Below, piece after piece: positions 24,614-38,800 of a DNA stretch of 64,000 bases. Position numbers and translations under genes: made by a program. How positions within the stretch are numbered: the stretch's first letter is position 1; each line of letters begins with the position of its first letter. This DNA is from Nematostella vectensis (Eukaryota; Cnidaria; Anthozoa; Actiniaria; Edwardsiidae), in assembly GCF_932526225.1 (NCBI RefSeq), contig NC_064035.1:7005501-7069500 (forward strand), in the 5' to 3' direction. The notes beneath the pieces are model-generated. The model was not told where the DNA came from. It searched no databases and saw only the letters and a program-made list of their open reading frames with translations.

Positions 24614-26011
24614 ATGGAAGGCACAGCAAACTTCACCTTTCCGCAAGAGCAAATGCCTCAAGAAGCAATGTTGGTATGGTTAAGTGCTTTTATTCTGGTG
24701 TCTTTTCTAATTTTTGTCTCCAACGTTGCTACCGTTATAACATTCATAATCAACGCACACCTACATCGTTCTGGTGTGTACTGTTTGATTAATTTAGCCG
24801 TCGCAGACGCTTCCCATGGGGCTTCCTCTGTTTTTTGGTACTTTCTATACTTCGACTCTCGGCATAGAAGCGGGTTCGTGGCTGGCGAAAAAGAATTCAA
24901 GAAGAGCATTAACGTTGTGGCTGGGGTGATCAATACTACAGCAGTCATAACCTCTTTGCTCTCTTTACTCCTCGTTTCTCTCGACAGAGCTTGTTCCACT
25001 GTGTTGACTTTGACTTTGACTTTGATATTACTCCTATAGGTAGCTTTCGCTAATACTAGGAGACCGATTCCTCGGTAAGTAAGCACTGTCACTGGGGGTG
25101 GTCACTGCCAGAGGGTTTATTGCGTCCCCCAGTGGTTCTTTTACGTCCCTTCGGTTCAGGTTAATGTAGTGCAGCTTGAAGAGACGGGACCTCCGGTTTA
25201 GTGTCCTTATCCGAGAAGACTGGAAACACGGGAGAATAACTTCAACTCACTTGTGACAAATTCGATTCAAGGCAGGAACCCGGAAAAAATCCCCAGTTTG
25301 AGCCAGGATTCGAACCTGGGCCACAGCGGTGAGAGGCCGACGCGCTAACACACTAGGCCACCCGTGCTACCCTACGTCTATCGTAAACTTACCGTCAAAA
25401 TTTACTGTCGGGGATTTGTGATGACATGGTTATTCGCAGTGGGTTTAGCAGCCATTCCTTCGCTTACCATCGGCATAGGTGTCTACGGACATGATGTATG
25501 GCTACACCAATCAGGGCAAGTGATCTCCATTATCGCGCTTGCCATCATCGCCGTCTCTTATATGTCTATCTTTGTGAAGATTAGACAACAGAATAGTCGT
25601 CATCAAAATCAAAGACTTGATTCCAACGTCAGAAGGAGCCAAAAGAAAGAGCGATACCTAGCAGTCACTCTGTTCATCGTCACTGTATTATCTCTCGCGG
25701 CTTGGTTACCCTTTATCATCGTGCACGAGGTCGGAAAGGTATCAAATGCACCACGAGGATTTAGTCAAAATCACATCGAGCTCCTAACAGAGATTATTCA
25801 GCTTACCAACTCTCTCGTCAATCCGACGGTTTACGTTTTCAGAATGGAGAAGTTTAGGAGAGCTTTGATCGAGCTGTTGACCAAATGTAAACGAGCACGT
25901 CCGCATCCTCGTCCTCGAGCGCACCTAGAACCAGCCTCGCCCCATCCTTACAGTCACAATGCAAACCATAGCTCCAAGATAGAAACACGCTCCAATCCAT
26001 CGGAGGATTGA
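24614..26011 (+). pseudogene. Class A (rhodopsin-like) G protein-coupled receptor, split by a SINE
   Basis: A single-exon seven-helix receptor in two pieces, 24614-25003 and 25367-26011. Piece 1 holds TM1, TM2 (NLAVAD motif) and TM3 ending SLDRA in place of the DRY motif. Piece 2 holds TM4, TM5 (SYMSIFVKIRQ), TM6 (VLSLAAWLPFII, with the W-x-P motif) and TM7 with NPTVYVF, the NPxxY motif, then a basic, Pro/His-rich tail. The pieces join in frame at a Val-Leu junction if 25004-25366 is removed. The insertion is 363 bp but contains a stop (TAG near 25037-25039) and no splice sites, so this allele should give only a truncated protein of about 141 residues. The ligand is unknown. All other motifs look intact, suggesting a recent break. 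Confidence 0.85.
25004..25366 (-). mobile_element. tRNA-derived SINE inserted in the GPCR coding sequence
   Basis: On the minus strand the head resembles a tRNA: an A-box-like TGGCCTAGTGTGTTAGCGCG (25360-25341) and a perfect B box GGTTCGAATCC (25316-25306), both internal RNA polymerase III promoter elements. The tail is a simple repeat of GTCAAA units (about 25004-25023), as in many non-LTR-mobilised SINEs. CCACTGTG before and CCACCCGTG at the right edge may be an imperfect target duplication. Orientation is opposite to the receptor. Confidence 0.75.
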
Positions 26012-26234
26012 TGTAGTGTTTCTGTGCTGTAAGGACTAAGATTTCCCTAGAGACCATGATAATACGTAAAAGTAGCAATGTACAGAAACAATGAATAATT
26101 CATTGTTAACAAACTGGGCTTTCTTTATCCAGAAAGCTGAGTATACTTTCATCTGCTTTACGCAACCTCTCTCATGTTTACAGAATTACACTTTATCTTT
26201 GCGTCTCTTTAATTCATGAATTTCATGATTTTAT

Positions 26235-27224
26235 CCCATTGACTCCTGGCTATTTTTTTTAGCTGAATTTACAACAACAACAACAAAAAAACAGACTAAA
26301 AACAGATTCCCCCTATTTTGAGTTTTATAAAGCCCGTCAAAGTAAAACACCGCTTTTCCTAGTCAGCGGTATCCTAGCTTTCCAACAGTTCTTTGCGGTC
26401 CCATTTTTAATCCCTTGTTGCTGTGCTAATACATGCACAAATTGGTGGTTGCTTTTATTTTTTATAAAAAAATAAAGCTATGAGTATGTTGGGAGAGTGT
26501 CCTAGGACATCATGAAGTCTATTGAGGCATAATTGAGTGCTGTGCTTATGGTTTTTTGCAAGCAAATTCATGGTGATTTCTTGTTTGGCTTTGCTTGGAT
26601 GAGAAAATAATTTTCAAATGAACCACCACAGCTCTCCTAAATGCTGTCTTTTCTGAAACCAAATTGATTCCAAAATTGTTTACACTGCTATTCTGGGTTT
26701 TTATGACCTGAAATGATTTGTTTGTTTTTGGGGTGAAAAGACTTTTAAAAAACCGTCTGACTTTGGGGAGAGGAGTGTTGACTGGCTCTCCCCTCGTGGA
26801 TTTCTCTCCGGATCTCCCAGAATGCTTTGCAATCCGTAATGGCATCCATTTGGTTTCACACGCCTTCAAGGAGTGGACATTGTGTTTTAAGGCCATGGAA
26901 ATGGTACCCTGGTTCCAGAGCCTCGGATGTCTCTCTATTAAGTGGCAGCGTGCTTGCGAAGCTCGTTGGCCACTAAATAGAGAGGTTCGAGGCTCTGGAA
27001 CCAGGGTATGGAAATGGACCTGGAAGATCCGAATAAAGGTATCTACTTGTGTCTTGAGCTGTGTTTGCTGATCTCTCCCCTTTTTGTGGTATTTTGAGAG
27101 TTTTGTTGAGTGGGGTGTTTTTTTTTCATTGTATGATTTGAAATTTGTCAAATAACCTGAGCTATTATATGGCTAAAGAGTAGCTATCACCTTGGTTGGA
27201 TACATATCTTCAAGACCATTTATC
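26235..27224. mobile_element. Copy 2 of the 20028 repeat family, truncated on the right
   Basis: Begins with CCCATTGACTCCTGGCTATT and follows the 20028-20912 copy closely, ending at the shared 'cttcaagaccatttatcc' block. The right inverted end present in copy 1 is missing here. The minus-strand open frame (26546-27151) reads through the same segment as in copy 1 and is probably not a real gene. A smaller element is nested at 26905-27008. Confidence 0.7.
26905..27008. mobile_element. 104 bp palindromic MITE with 9 bp target duplication, nested in the 26235 repeat
   Basis: Ends are TACCCTGGTTCCAGAGCCTC and its near-perfect inverse. The flanks TGGAAATGG at 26896-26904 and 27009-27017 are identical, and the other family copy (near 20683) has a single uninterrupted site there, so the pre-insertion state is visible. 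A 9 bp duplication is typical of Mutator-like elements. Confidence 0.85.
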
Positions 27225-29763
<2,539 letters not shown>

Positions 29764-29830
29764 ATGGCGCCTCTCGATAATTTGTTTCTTCTACTCGCTG
29801 TTGTGTGCTTCACTCGTGGCATAGCCTCAG
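29764..29830 (+). CDS. Gene A exon 1: signal peptide
   Basis: Starts MAPLDN followed by a hydrophobic core LFLLLAVVCF and a small-residue cleavage region GIAS, ending phase 1 at a GTAGGT donor. Typical secretion signal exon. Confidence 0.75.
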
Positions 29831-32800
29831 GTAGGTCCAGCTTAATAAACCGCACTCGACACTTTTTTTAAACTTCTCCAACTCCTTTTATACGCGGAAT
29901 TCTCAGATTATTCAGCATTGCTCTAATCGTATCATGCATACTAAGTTTGTAAACATTCGCGAGATAGTATACATCAAAAGCACGAGCTGGTCTGACCTGC
30001 CCGAGATAAGATTCCTGCCGCCGTAACATGAGTGTCCTTACAGCGAGCTGACTTATTACAAGGAGTTTGTACATATTGCCTTTAATCTGACGTTCATATC
30101 TTGTCCAAGGTCTTTTGTCAGAATTATCACGACAGAACTGTTACTTCACGCAAACACATCCAATAAGTGTAAACATCGCAGCTGGTTGAGCATTATCATC
30201 TAGTTAGCGGGCTCTGGTGATCGAGGTTTTGGAGACAGAGGTTTCACCTGTTTTAGATTGAATTATCGCTTTTTGGCACGTCTACATGATGAATCGGAAC
30301 CGCTAAACGTTGTGTATTTTTGCTCTATCAAAACAGAACCAGAAATATAGAGCGGTAATTGATAACAGCAGGTGTATGTACTAAGCACAAGGAAAAAAAA
30401 GCGAAGAAGCTTAATATTTTGTGTGATTGATCCAAGAATTCTAACCAACATCAATAATTGCTAATCAAGTATGCTTGAATACATAAGTAGAACCAAAATG
30501 AATGCCTTTTATGGATCAGTTATCCAAACTCGCCGTATGTCTCACTATAGCAGCATCTGTTACAATAACGTCTTACCAACTAATAGCCCAGTATAACATG
30601 GCAGTTTCGCCCATCGACTCCACAGCCCAGACAAGTGGCAATGGCTCTCGGAAGCCAGAATATCCAGATTGATCGCGTGCTTCGATAGAGATAAGAACAG
30701 CGATAATGAATCTATTCGTTTGATAAGGAGTGATAACGGGTAATGGATCTGTGTTATCGCGAGTTGTTTTAAGATAACGACGACCTTGCCCGGTTTAGCG
30801 ACTAATTACCCCGGATTATTGTCTACACTGTGTGGCTCAAGCAGTATGGACCGCTTGTCTTCGAGTATGGCCCGACAGACCAGAGTATGACCCGACAGAC
30901 TAGAGTATGACCCGATTGAATGGACCGCGTATCATAGAGTATGGCCTTGGCTGCGCCATGTGTTGCGCACGTCTTTCTCTCGGTAGACGGCGGAGAAGTT
31001 TGGCGTGGTTCGATTCTGTTAGGCTCTTGCCTAAGTACCATTGAATTGATGGAGTGATTATTAGCACAAAAGCGTGAGGAGCGCTAGCCTTATAGACCTA
31101 TTAGAGCCATACTTAGACTGCCAAACAATACCTTTATGTTTAACTTTTGTTTTTGTAGTTACGGCAATTGTGTGTACTTGATTCCGCTATTCGCAGTTAA
31201 CGTTACAAGTATACTCTTAGTTTATTCACGGATATGTAGTCATCAAGGCTGTTTAATAATGAGACATCCGAATAAGTCTTTCGATTAAGATTATATTTCA
31301 TTTTTACTGTCAGCACTTTACAAAATATGAAACAATTTTTAGCCGAAGACGGACACCACTGCATCATTTAAATAACCCCCGATCACCGAACCAAGCGGTT
31401 ATTTGTACCCACATTCCTTGACGCTCACGCCCTGTAAACACAAACAACACATTGTTAGCACAAAAATGCTTACTTAATACTTTGTAATATAAAGCGCGCC
31501 CAAATCATTTCCCACGTATATTGGACTACCGTTTGGATGTCAATTTAACAATGACCGCAAGATAGCAGTAATAAAGCTACGCATTCACCCCAGACAGTAT
31601 GTCGCTAGGGCTAAAAGCCTCTCAGAAATACTACCATATTTTGTAATTTCTCATAATATAGCTTGGATTGTTACTCCCCAGCGATCACACCTCCGGCTTG
31701 TAATGTAGTTCCAGCCGCAGATAAATGCGCGGGAGGGATCTTTAGCCAGTGTGCGCGAGATAACGATTGTCCAGCCGCCAAAAAATGCTGCTGGGATGGC
31801 TGCTACAGGAGATGCACTGACGTCACCAAGACATCCACACATGTCCAGCGTGAGTTATCCGCTGTAATCAGTGTCCACCCATACACCAATCGGTATCCAC
31901 CCATACATCAATCAGTGTCCATCCATACTTCAATCAGTGTCCAACCATATATTAATCAGTGTCCATCCATATATCAATCAGTGTCCATCCACACATCAAT
32001 CAGTGTCCATCCATATATCAATCAGTGTCCACCCATACATCAATTAGTGTCCACCCATATATTAATCAGTGTCCATCCATATATCAATCAGTGTCCATCC
32101 ACACATCAATCAGTGTCCATCCATACATCAATTAGTGACCACCCATACATCAATCAGTGTCCACCCATACATTAATAAGTGTCCACCGACACATCAATCA
32201 GTGTCCACCCATACATCAATTAGTGTCCACCCATATATTAATCAGTGTCCATCCATATATCAATCAGTGTCCATCCACACATCAATCAGTGTCCATCCAT
32301 ACATCAATTAGTGTCCATCCATACATCAATCAATGTACACCCATACATTAATCAGTGTCCACCGACACATCAATCAGTGTCCACCCATACATCAATTAGT
32401 GTCCACCCATATATTAATCAGTGTCCATCCATATATCAATCAGTGTCCATCCACACATCAATCAGTGTCCATCCATACATCAATTAGTGTCCATCCATAC
32501 ATCAATCAATGCACACCCATACATTAATAAGTGTCCACCGACACATCAATCAGTGTCCATCCATACATCAATCAATGTACACCCATACATTAATCAGTGT
32601 CCACCCATATACCCTATCATCCACTATACAGCTTTCTGTCTGATCGTCCGTCTGCCTGTCTTTCTGTCTGTCTCTTTGTCCATTTATCTGTCAGTCTAGT
32701 GTATGTCCGTCCGTACGCCTGTTTAATCTCTGTCTGATAGTCCCTTCGACTGTCCATCTGTCCATTTATCTGTCTGTCTGCTCGTCCTCATTTGCCCTTT

Positions 32801-35800
32801 CCTCTCTACACTCAAAATCTGTCCAAAATCCCTTTGTGACCCCCCTAGCAAACTTGGATAATGCTCACGTGTCGCGCTAGGTACGAAGCATGGCACATGT
32901 CCACGGGTGCATATGGTGTTCCCTTGCACGGCCAAGGCAGACTTTTGTCTAGACGACTCCCACTGTGCTGGTGATGAGAAATGCTGTATTGGTCAGGACT
33001 GCGGGAAAAATTGCATGCTCCCGCAACATCTCACTAAAGTGAAAAAAGGCAAGCGAGTGGCTATCTTTATCTTAGGGTATTGAAATAAAAATTAACTGGA
33101 GATTGTTACGTAATCGACCGGAAGTAAAATGCTGACATTGCAGGTTTTCTGGCAGGTAACGAAATTACACAGGCACATCGAGCCCCCTCCAAACCCACCA
33201 CGTCCTCTGATAAAATTCCCTCCATGGGAGAATAGTACATTTTTTTCTTCTAAAACTGCGCATTTTTATTTTAGAACAAAACAAGAAGAAGGACATGTGC
33301 CCTTTCCTGCTAGCGCCCATCTCGTGCGAGAAACCGGTCATCGAATGTTCTAGTGACATTCACTGTAGCATTGGGATGAAGTGCTGTTCAGATACGTGTA
33401 ACAGTAAATGCGTGGAGTCGCAAACACTCGAAGGCATCGGACGCAAGGCACAGATCGTGCCTATCACAGAGCCAAGTAAGTGGTGCATCAGACAGGCGTG
33501 GTTCATGCACGTGCACGTGATATGTTTGTGAAGACACAGTTATGAATACACATATATGTATTACAATAGCTTTTTTCAAAGTTCCCAACGATGTCTTAAA
33601 AGATGGTCGAGCTCTTACTCAGAGGAGCGAGGCAAATATCAATTAAGTATTTTTTTCCGCGGACCCCAAAAGGAAAAAAAACAGCCCTCCTCCCTTTCAA
33701 GCGTTGTCAGATAGAAAAAAGAAAATACGACGTTTACAAAGCTTCTTCTCAGGGTTTCCCTCCCTCTCTCTTCCTTTCTACTTGACCGCTCGATTCCGGT
33801 TTTTCTTATTTCCGCCGCCCTGGGTCCCTGAGGATAACACAGTCTTTATTTGTTATGATAGTCATACTCGACAAACCGGGTCAGTGCCCAATCCTGGAGA
33901 TGCCAGAAGTCTGTAATCCGCATGCTTACGAGTGTAATTATGACGTCGACTGCTGGGATAGTGATAAGAAATGTTGTGATAATGGCTGCACCAGCGTTTG
34001 CGTACCTCCGGTGACACAACAAACTACTGCCTTGCCGACAAGTAAACGAACGCCGACACCAGCCACCGAACCGGTATTTACCACTCAACGGACGCCGACA
34101 GCAAAACAAATGCCAACGACAGAACGAATACCAACGTCGGAACAAAAACCGACGACAAAACGAGTGCCAACGACGGGGCAAATCCAGGCGACCCCCGAAA
34201 TGCCTACGACCAAGCAAATACCGATTACTGAAAGAATGCGTAGCACCAAGCAAATGCCGGCAACATACCAATTTTCTACGACCAATAAAATGCCGATGAG
34301 CGAGAAAAAGCCGACGACTAAGCAATTACCAATCACCGAAAAAAAGCCGACGACAACTAAGCTGCCGATGACTGAGCAAATACCTACGACCAATAAAATG
34401 CCGATGACCGAGAAAAAGCCGACGACTAAGCAATTACCGATCACCGAAAAAAAGCCGACGACAACTAAGCTGCCGATGACTGAGCAAATACCTACTACCA
34501 AGCAAACGGCGATGACCGAGAAAAAGCCGACGACTGAGCGAAAGCACAGGACCAGATCAACACCAGGTTAGTCCAATATGATCTTTTCAGGGTCTGGGCC
34601 TTACACCCAGAATTCATATAATATGAAGCTCTAAAATTCAGAGGAAGAGAGTTTTTGCTGCTTTCGCACCAGCTTTCGTACATATACTGTCCCTAATCCT
34701 ATCTGCATGCTTCATAGTGCAGTAATAGCCCGCGTGTAAGAACCTAGTGATTTTAGAACTTATTGGCAGATATTTTGCATTTTTTTATCTTCTCTGATCA
34801 AATTTCTCATCAATTTTTGTCTGAAGAAGCTCACTATTTAACAGAAATGTTCAAAACATCAACATCGAGAACGACAACTATTGCCATCAAAGGTGTAATT
34901 GCATGCTATATTTTTTAAGACAACAATCTAGCACAAGACAGTCATCACCGATTACAAACGTCTTATGCTTTTTCGTGTCATTCGCGACAATCCCACTATT
35001 CTCATTTTACCGATCGTAACATGCGGAAAAAGAGACTCTTTTTATCTTATTCACATACCTTATTATAAAAGAATTCTTTTTAATCTTGTTAACCTACCTT
35101 ACTCTAAAAGAGATTCTTTTTATCCTGGTTCACCTAGCTTACTCTAAAAGAGATTATTTTTATCCTTGTTCGCCTACCTTACTCCAAAAGAGATTTTGTT
35201 TATCCTTGTTCAACTATCTTACTCTAAAAGAGATTCTTTTTATCCTTGTTCACGTACCTTACTCTAAAAGAGATTCTTTTTATCTTTGTTCACGTACCTT
35301 ACTCTAAAAGAGATTCTTTTCGTATCTTTGTTCACGTACCTTACTCTAAAAGAGATTCTTTTTATCTTTGTCCACCAATCCAAACGTGCTCAAACATGTG
35401 GGAGACATTGCATCCGTAGATACACCCTTCTCTACATGGTCACCGGTCACCATGGAAACAGGTTCGCCACGACCAGGTGACACCATGACTGTCAACGTGA
35501 TGACGGAAGGTACACGTTTTGGTTTTCGGTGAATGTATGGCTTCTATTTACCTTTGAAATAGTTATTCGTACCATGCAATTCCATCGTCTTTTAAATGTA
35601 TTTATCATTTTCGTACACCCGTGATAATCTGCTTCTCCTAAAATGATAATTTGGCGTGACATCACCTACTTACGTGACATCACCTACTTACGTGACATCA
35701 CCTAATTACGAGACATCACCTACTTACGTTTTACATCACTTGTTCCTTACTTACGTGATATCGCCGACGTGACACATGCTTTTCTCCTAATATGGCAATC

Positions 35801-38800
35801 TGGCGTGACATCACTTGTTCTGAGTGACGTGACATAACTTACATGTTGTCGCCTGCGTGACGTGACACACATATTTCTCCTGATATGACAATCTGGCGTG
35901 ACATCACGTGCGTTACCTACCGTTCAACGTACAATATATCCGTAATCAAAAAGGAACGTACATTGTTACCCCTAGAGATTTTGGCTACCTCCCTGGAGTC
36001 GACGACAATGCCACTGCGTTCCACATCAGCTCCAACAGAGCGCTCCACCTCGTCCCAAAAGCCTACGTCCGATATTAACTCAGCAACATCCAGAGCACCC
36101 TCGATTGCAATAGGTATAAACTAATGTATTTTTTGTGCATCTTTTTCTACGGTAACTTTTGCGTTAGCAAAGCCATAACCGACCACACCCACCTCACTTG
36201 AATTCCTCTTCTCGAGAATTTCAGCTACTTATTTTTTACAGCTAGTGTCTCTTTTCTATAAAGCAAATGTCTCAGCTTGAGCCTTTTTGACCTCCCGAAC
36301 TTTCCGTCGATATCCTTTTTTCTTTTTTTAGACTTTCTTATTTGGTCATTTTTTTTTTCTCTGCATTTATAATAGATTTTGACATCGACGGAAGTGATTC
36401 AGGCTTATAGCTCTTGTAAACATCCATAGGATTATTCGGCCATTTAGCGGACCTTTGCCTCTTCGGCATTTCCTTCTGACTCAAAGGTTTCTCACTGTTA
36501 CACTGCCTTAATTTTCGTTTGAGAGGGTTTTTCACTTTTTTCACTCGCCTTTTCGGCAATTCCTTCTAGCTCTGTTACACTGCCTCAATGTTTAGTTTGA
36601 GAGGATTTTTCATACAGAAATGTCGCACGCGCCCTCCATCAAGCCATCTACCATGCCAAAACTAACAACGAAGATGTCTAAAGCTGAGTCATATCGAACT
36701 AAAGAAGCCATAGGTATTCGCTCAGATTGATCAAAGCCATTGGACTTCCAAACTCCTTGTCTTTTGAAATAAATTCGGCCTAAAGTTAAGCTAATTAACC
36801 GGCCAAAAAGCAGACAGCTCTTCCAGGTAAAAGTGATAGGGATGCTCGTCGGGAAATTCAAACGATACCGCTAAAAATATCTGCATAACCAAAACAATGC
36901 CTCCCTAAAAATACTCCAGGACCAAAAATTACCCCTAAATAATACCAAAACGCAGATTTAAGTATCCCATTGTATAACAAAGTCTTGAATGACAAATTGC
37001 CAATTGTGTCGGAAGAATTTTTTCAGGGCCCTAGCAGGGGGTGGGCACAGGGGGCACCTACCCCCCGCCCCAATATTTTAAAAACTTATAAGGAAATGAC
37101 CACTAGGGGTGTGGCGGTTTCCCCAATATTTTCTTAATGTTTCTTTATTGTGCCCCTCTAATATTTCAAAGCTTGCTACGGAACTGATTTGTGACTAATT
37201 GTTGTCGTTTTTTGCAGATGTAATGACCACTGAAGAACCGACGTACCCTTCAGAAGGAAAAGGTGCACATCTAAAATCATAGCCTATTAAATATAATTAT
37301 CTCATAACTTGGGGGTATAGTAAGCCCGGAGATGTTTCCTAAAAAGCCAGGGCATTTAGTAAAATAGACCCGCACGGCCTAACCCGCGCTCCATTCTTTC
37401 CAGTAATACAAAATTATTTATCGTACTTCTTAGGGATTTTCTGAAGTTAATAAGCAAAATAGTGGAATGGGACCTCTGTTAAATTACATATACCTCTGTT
37501 AAATTACATATACCTCTGTTAAATTACATATACCTCTGTCAAATTACATATACTTCTGTTAAATGGTCACAATCAGTAAAACATGCTAAAATGCACGGCG
37601 CTTAGAGGTAGAGATACCACCAAATTTTGATTTTGCTCGGCTTAAAAACGGCGTCTAACCAGTCTTTTACCTTAAATTGTTTGATTCTAGATACGGGATA
37701 AAACAAAAAGAAAACCATTTCATTCAAACACTGTATTTCTTCAGGGCATTCAGGTGGTTAGGGTCCTATGCAAAACAATAGAAAAATCCCTTCCCTGGTG
37801 TTTTTAATCCCTTCTAAAACTGCTAATTTTGATTCTTTACCAGAAGGCATCTGGATTTTTCCCGACCGCCTGATGACTGAGGCTGGCAAGACGGCGGGTG
37901 CCGCGTGTACGGTCAGGGGGGAGCCCTTCGAGGGGTGGTACTCCCCCAAGGGGATCAAGATAACCTCTACTGATACCTCGGATAACGTGCACGTGACCAA
38001 GCAAGGGCAGGACTACTTCCTCGTCATCAAAAAGACGGATGTCAGTCATGGAGGGAAGTACATGTGTCGCGGAGCCTTCGAGAAGACCGCCTTTGACCTC
38101 AAGATTAAAGGTAAGTTATTTCGTGCAGTAGGCTGAGTGCAGTAGATGAATTGCTCTTCTTTTATTTCATGCCGTCTTAGGGCGGGCTTTTCTTGTGATC
38201 CATTCTAGTAAGCAATCACTTCCAGTTACCAGAATGAAAAGAAATCAGTTTACCTCCGTCAATCTACGTCCGTTTACTTCACGGGCTATAGGGTAATTTG
38301 ACTCCGAAATAAAGTCTAATGTCTTGTAAGTGTTGAATAAAGCACGGTGATGATGCATCCGACCTTATCAACACAAATCCAACCACCAACGTCCTCAGCT
38401 GGGACTGCTTTGGACTTGTCATTACAAGGGAAATCACTGTCCCTAGTAACTTGTCAAGTCAAAGAAAACGAGCAGACGAGAGAACAATGGAAAGGGTTTT
38501 TTTTTTCCTACCCTAGGCTATGATAGACCGTAACGCCTGTATGCTATGATAAACCTTAACGCCTGAATGCTATGATAAACCGTAACGCCTGAATGCTATG
38601 ATGAACCGTAACGCCAGAATGCTATAATAAACTGTAACGCCTGAATGCTATGATATTTTATAGTGGGGAAGAGAAAAAACGCGACGCTGGGGGTCGAAGG
38701 GCTCGAGTTACTCATTTACCAGGTGGCGGCGGTTACACAGCGAGTCGTTTGAAAGGTCGCAAGCGCGTAGTGACAGAACTGTAGGAGCGAAACCTAAAAG

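Noticed and set aside
25306..25360. A tRNA gene (A and B boxes on the minus strand)
   Set aside because: The cloverleaf does not continue properly, and the sequence is joined to a body and simple-repeat tail inside a broken GPCR, so it is a tRNA-derived SINE.
26546..27151. 201-residue minus-strand frame as a gene
   Set aside because: It lies entirely in a dispersed repeat with a nested MITE contributing part of the frame.
31860..32699. Tandem 22 bp array as a CRISPR or as a series of Cys-rich proteins
   Set aside because: Units are directly adjacent with no unique spacers, and the overlapping frames arise because the unit is not a multiple of three. The locus is a eukaryotic intron.
33846..34501. 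Long minus-strand frames opposite the mucin-like exon
   Set aside because: Shadows of the Thr/Pro repeat coding sequence on the plus strand, which has WAP homology and good splice sites.
35086..35480. LTLKEILFIL repeat peptides
   Set aside because: Translation of the 60 bp intronic tandem repeat.
36338..36559. Lys/Arg-rich 73-residue minus-strand frame
   Set aside because: Low-complexity composition in an intron with a local duplication; no homology.
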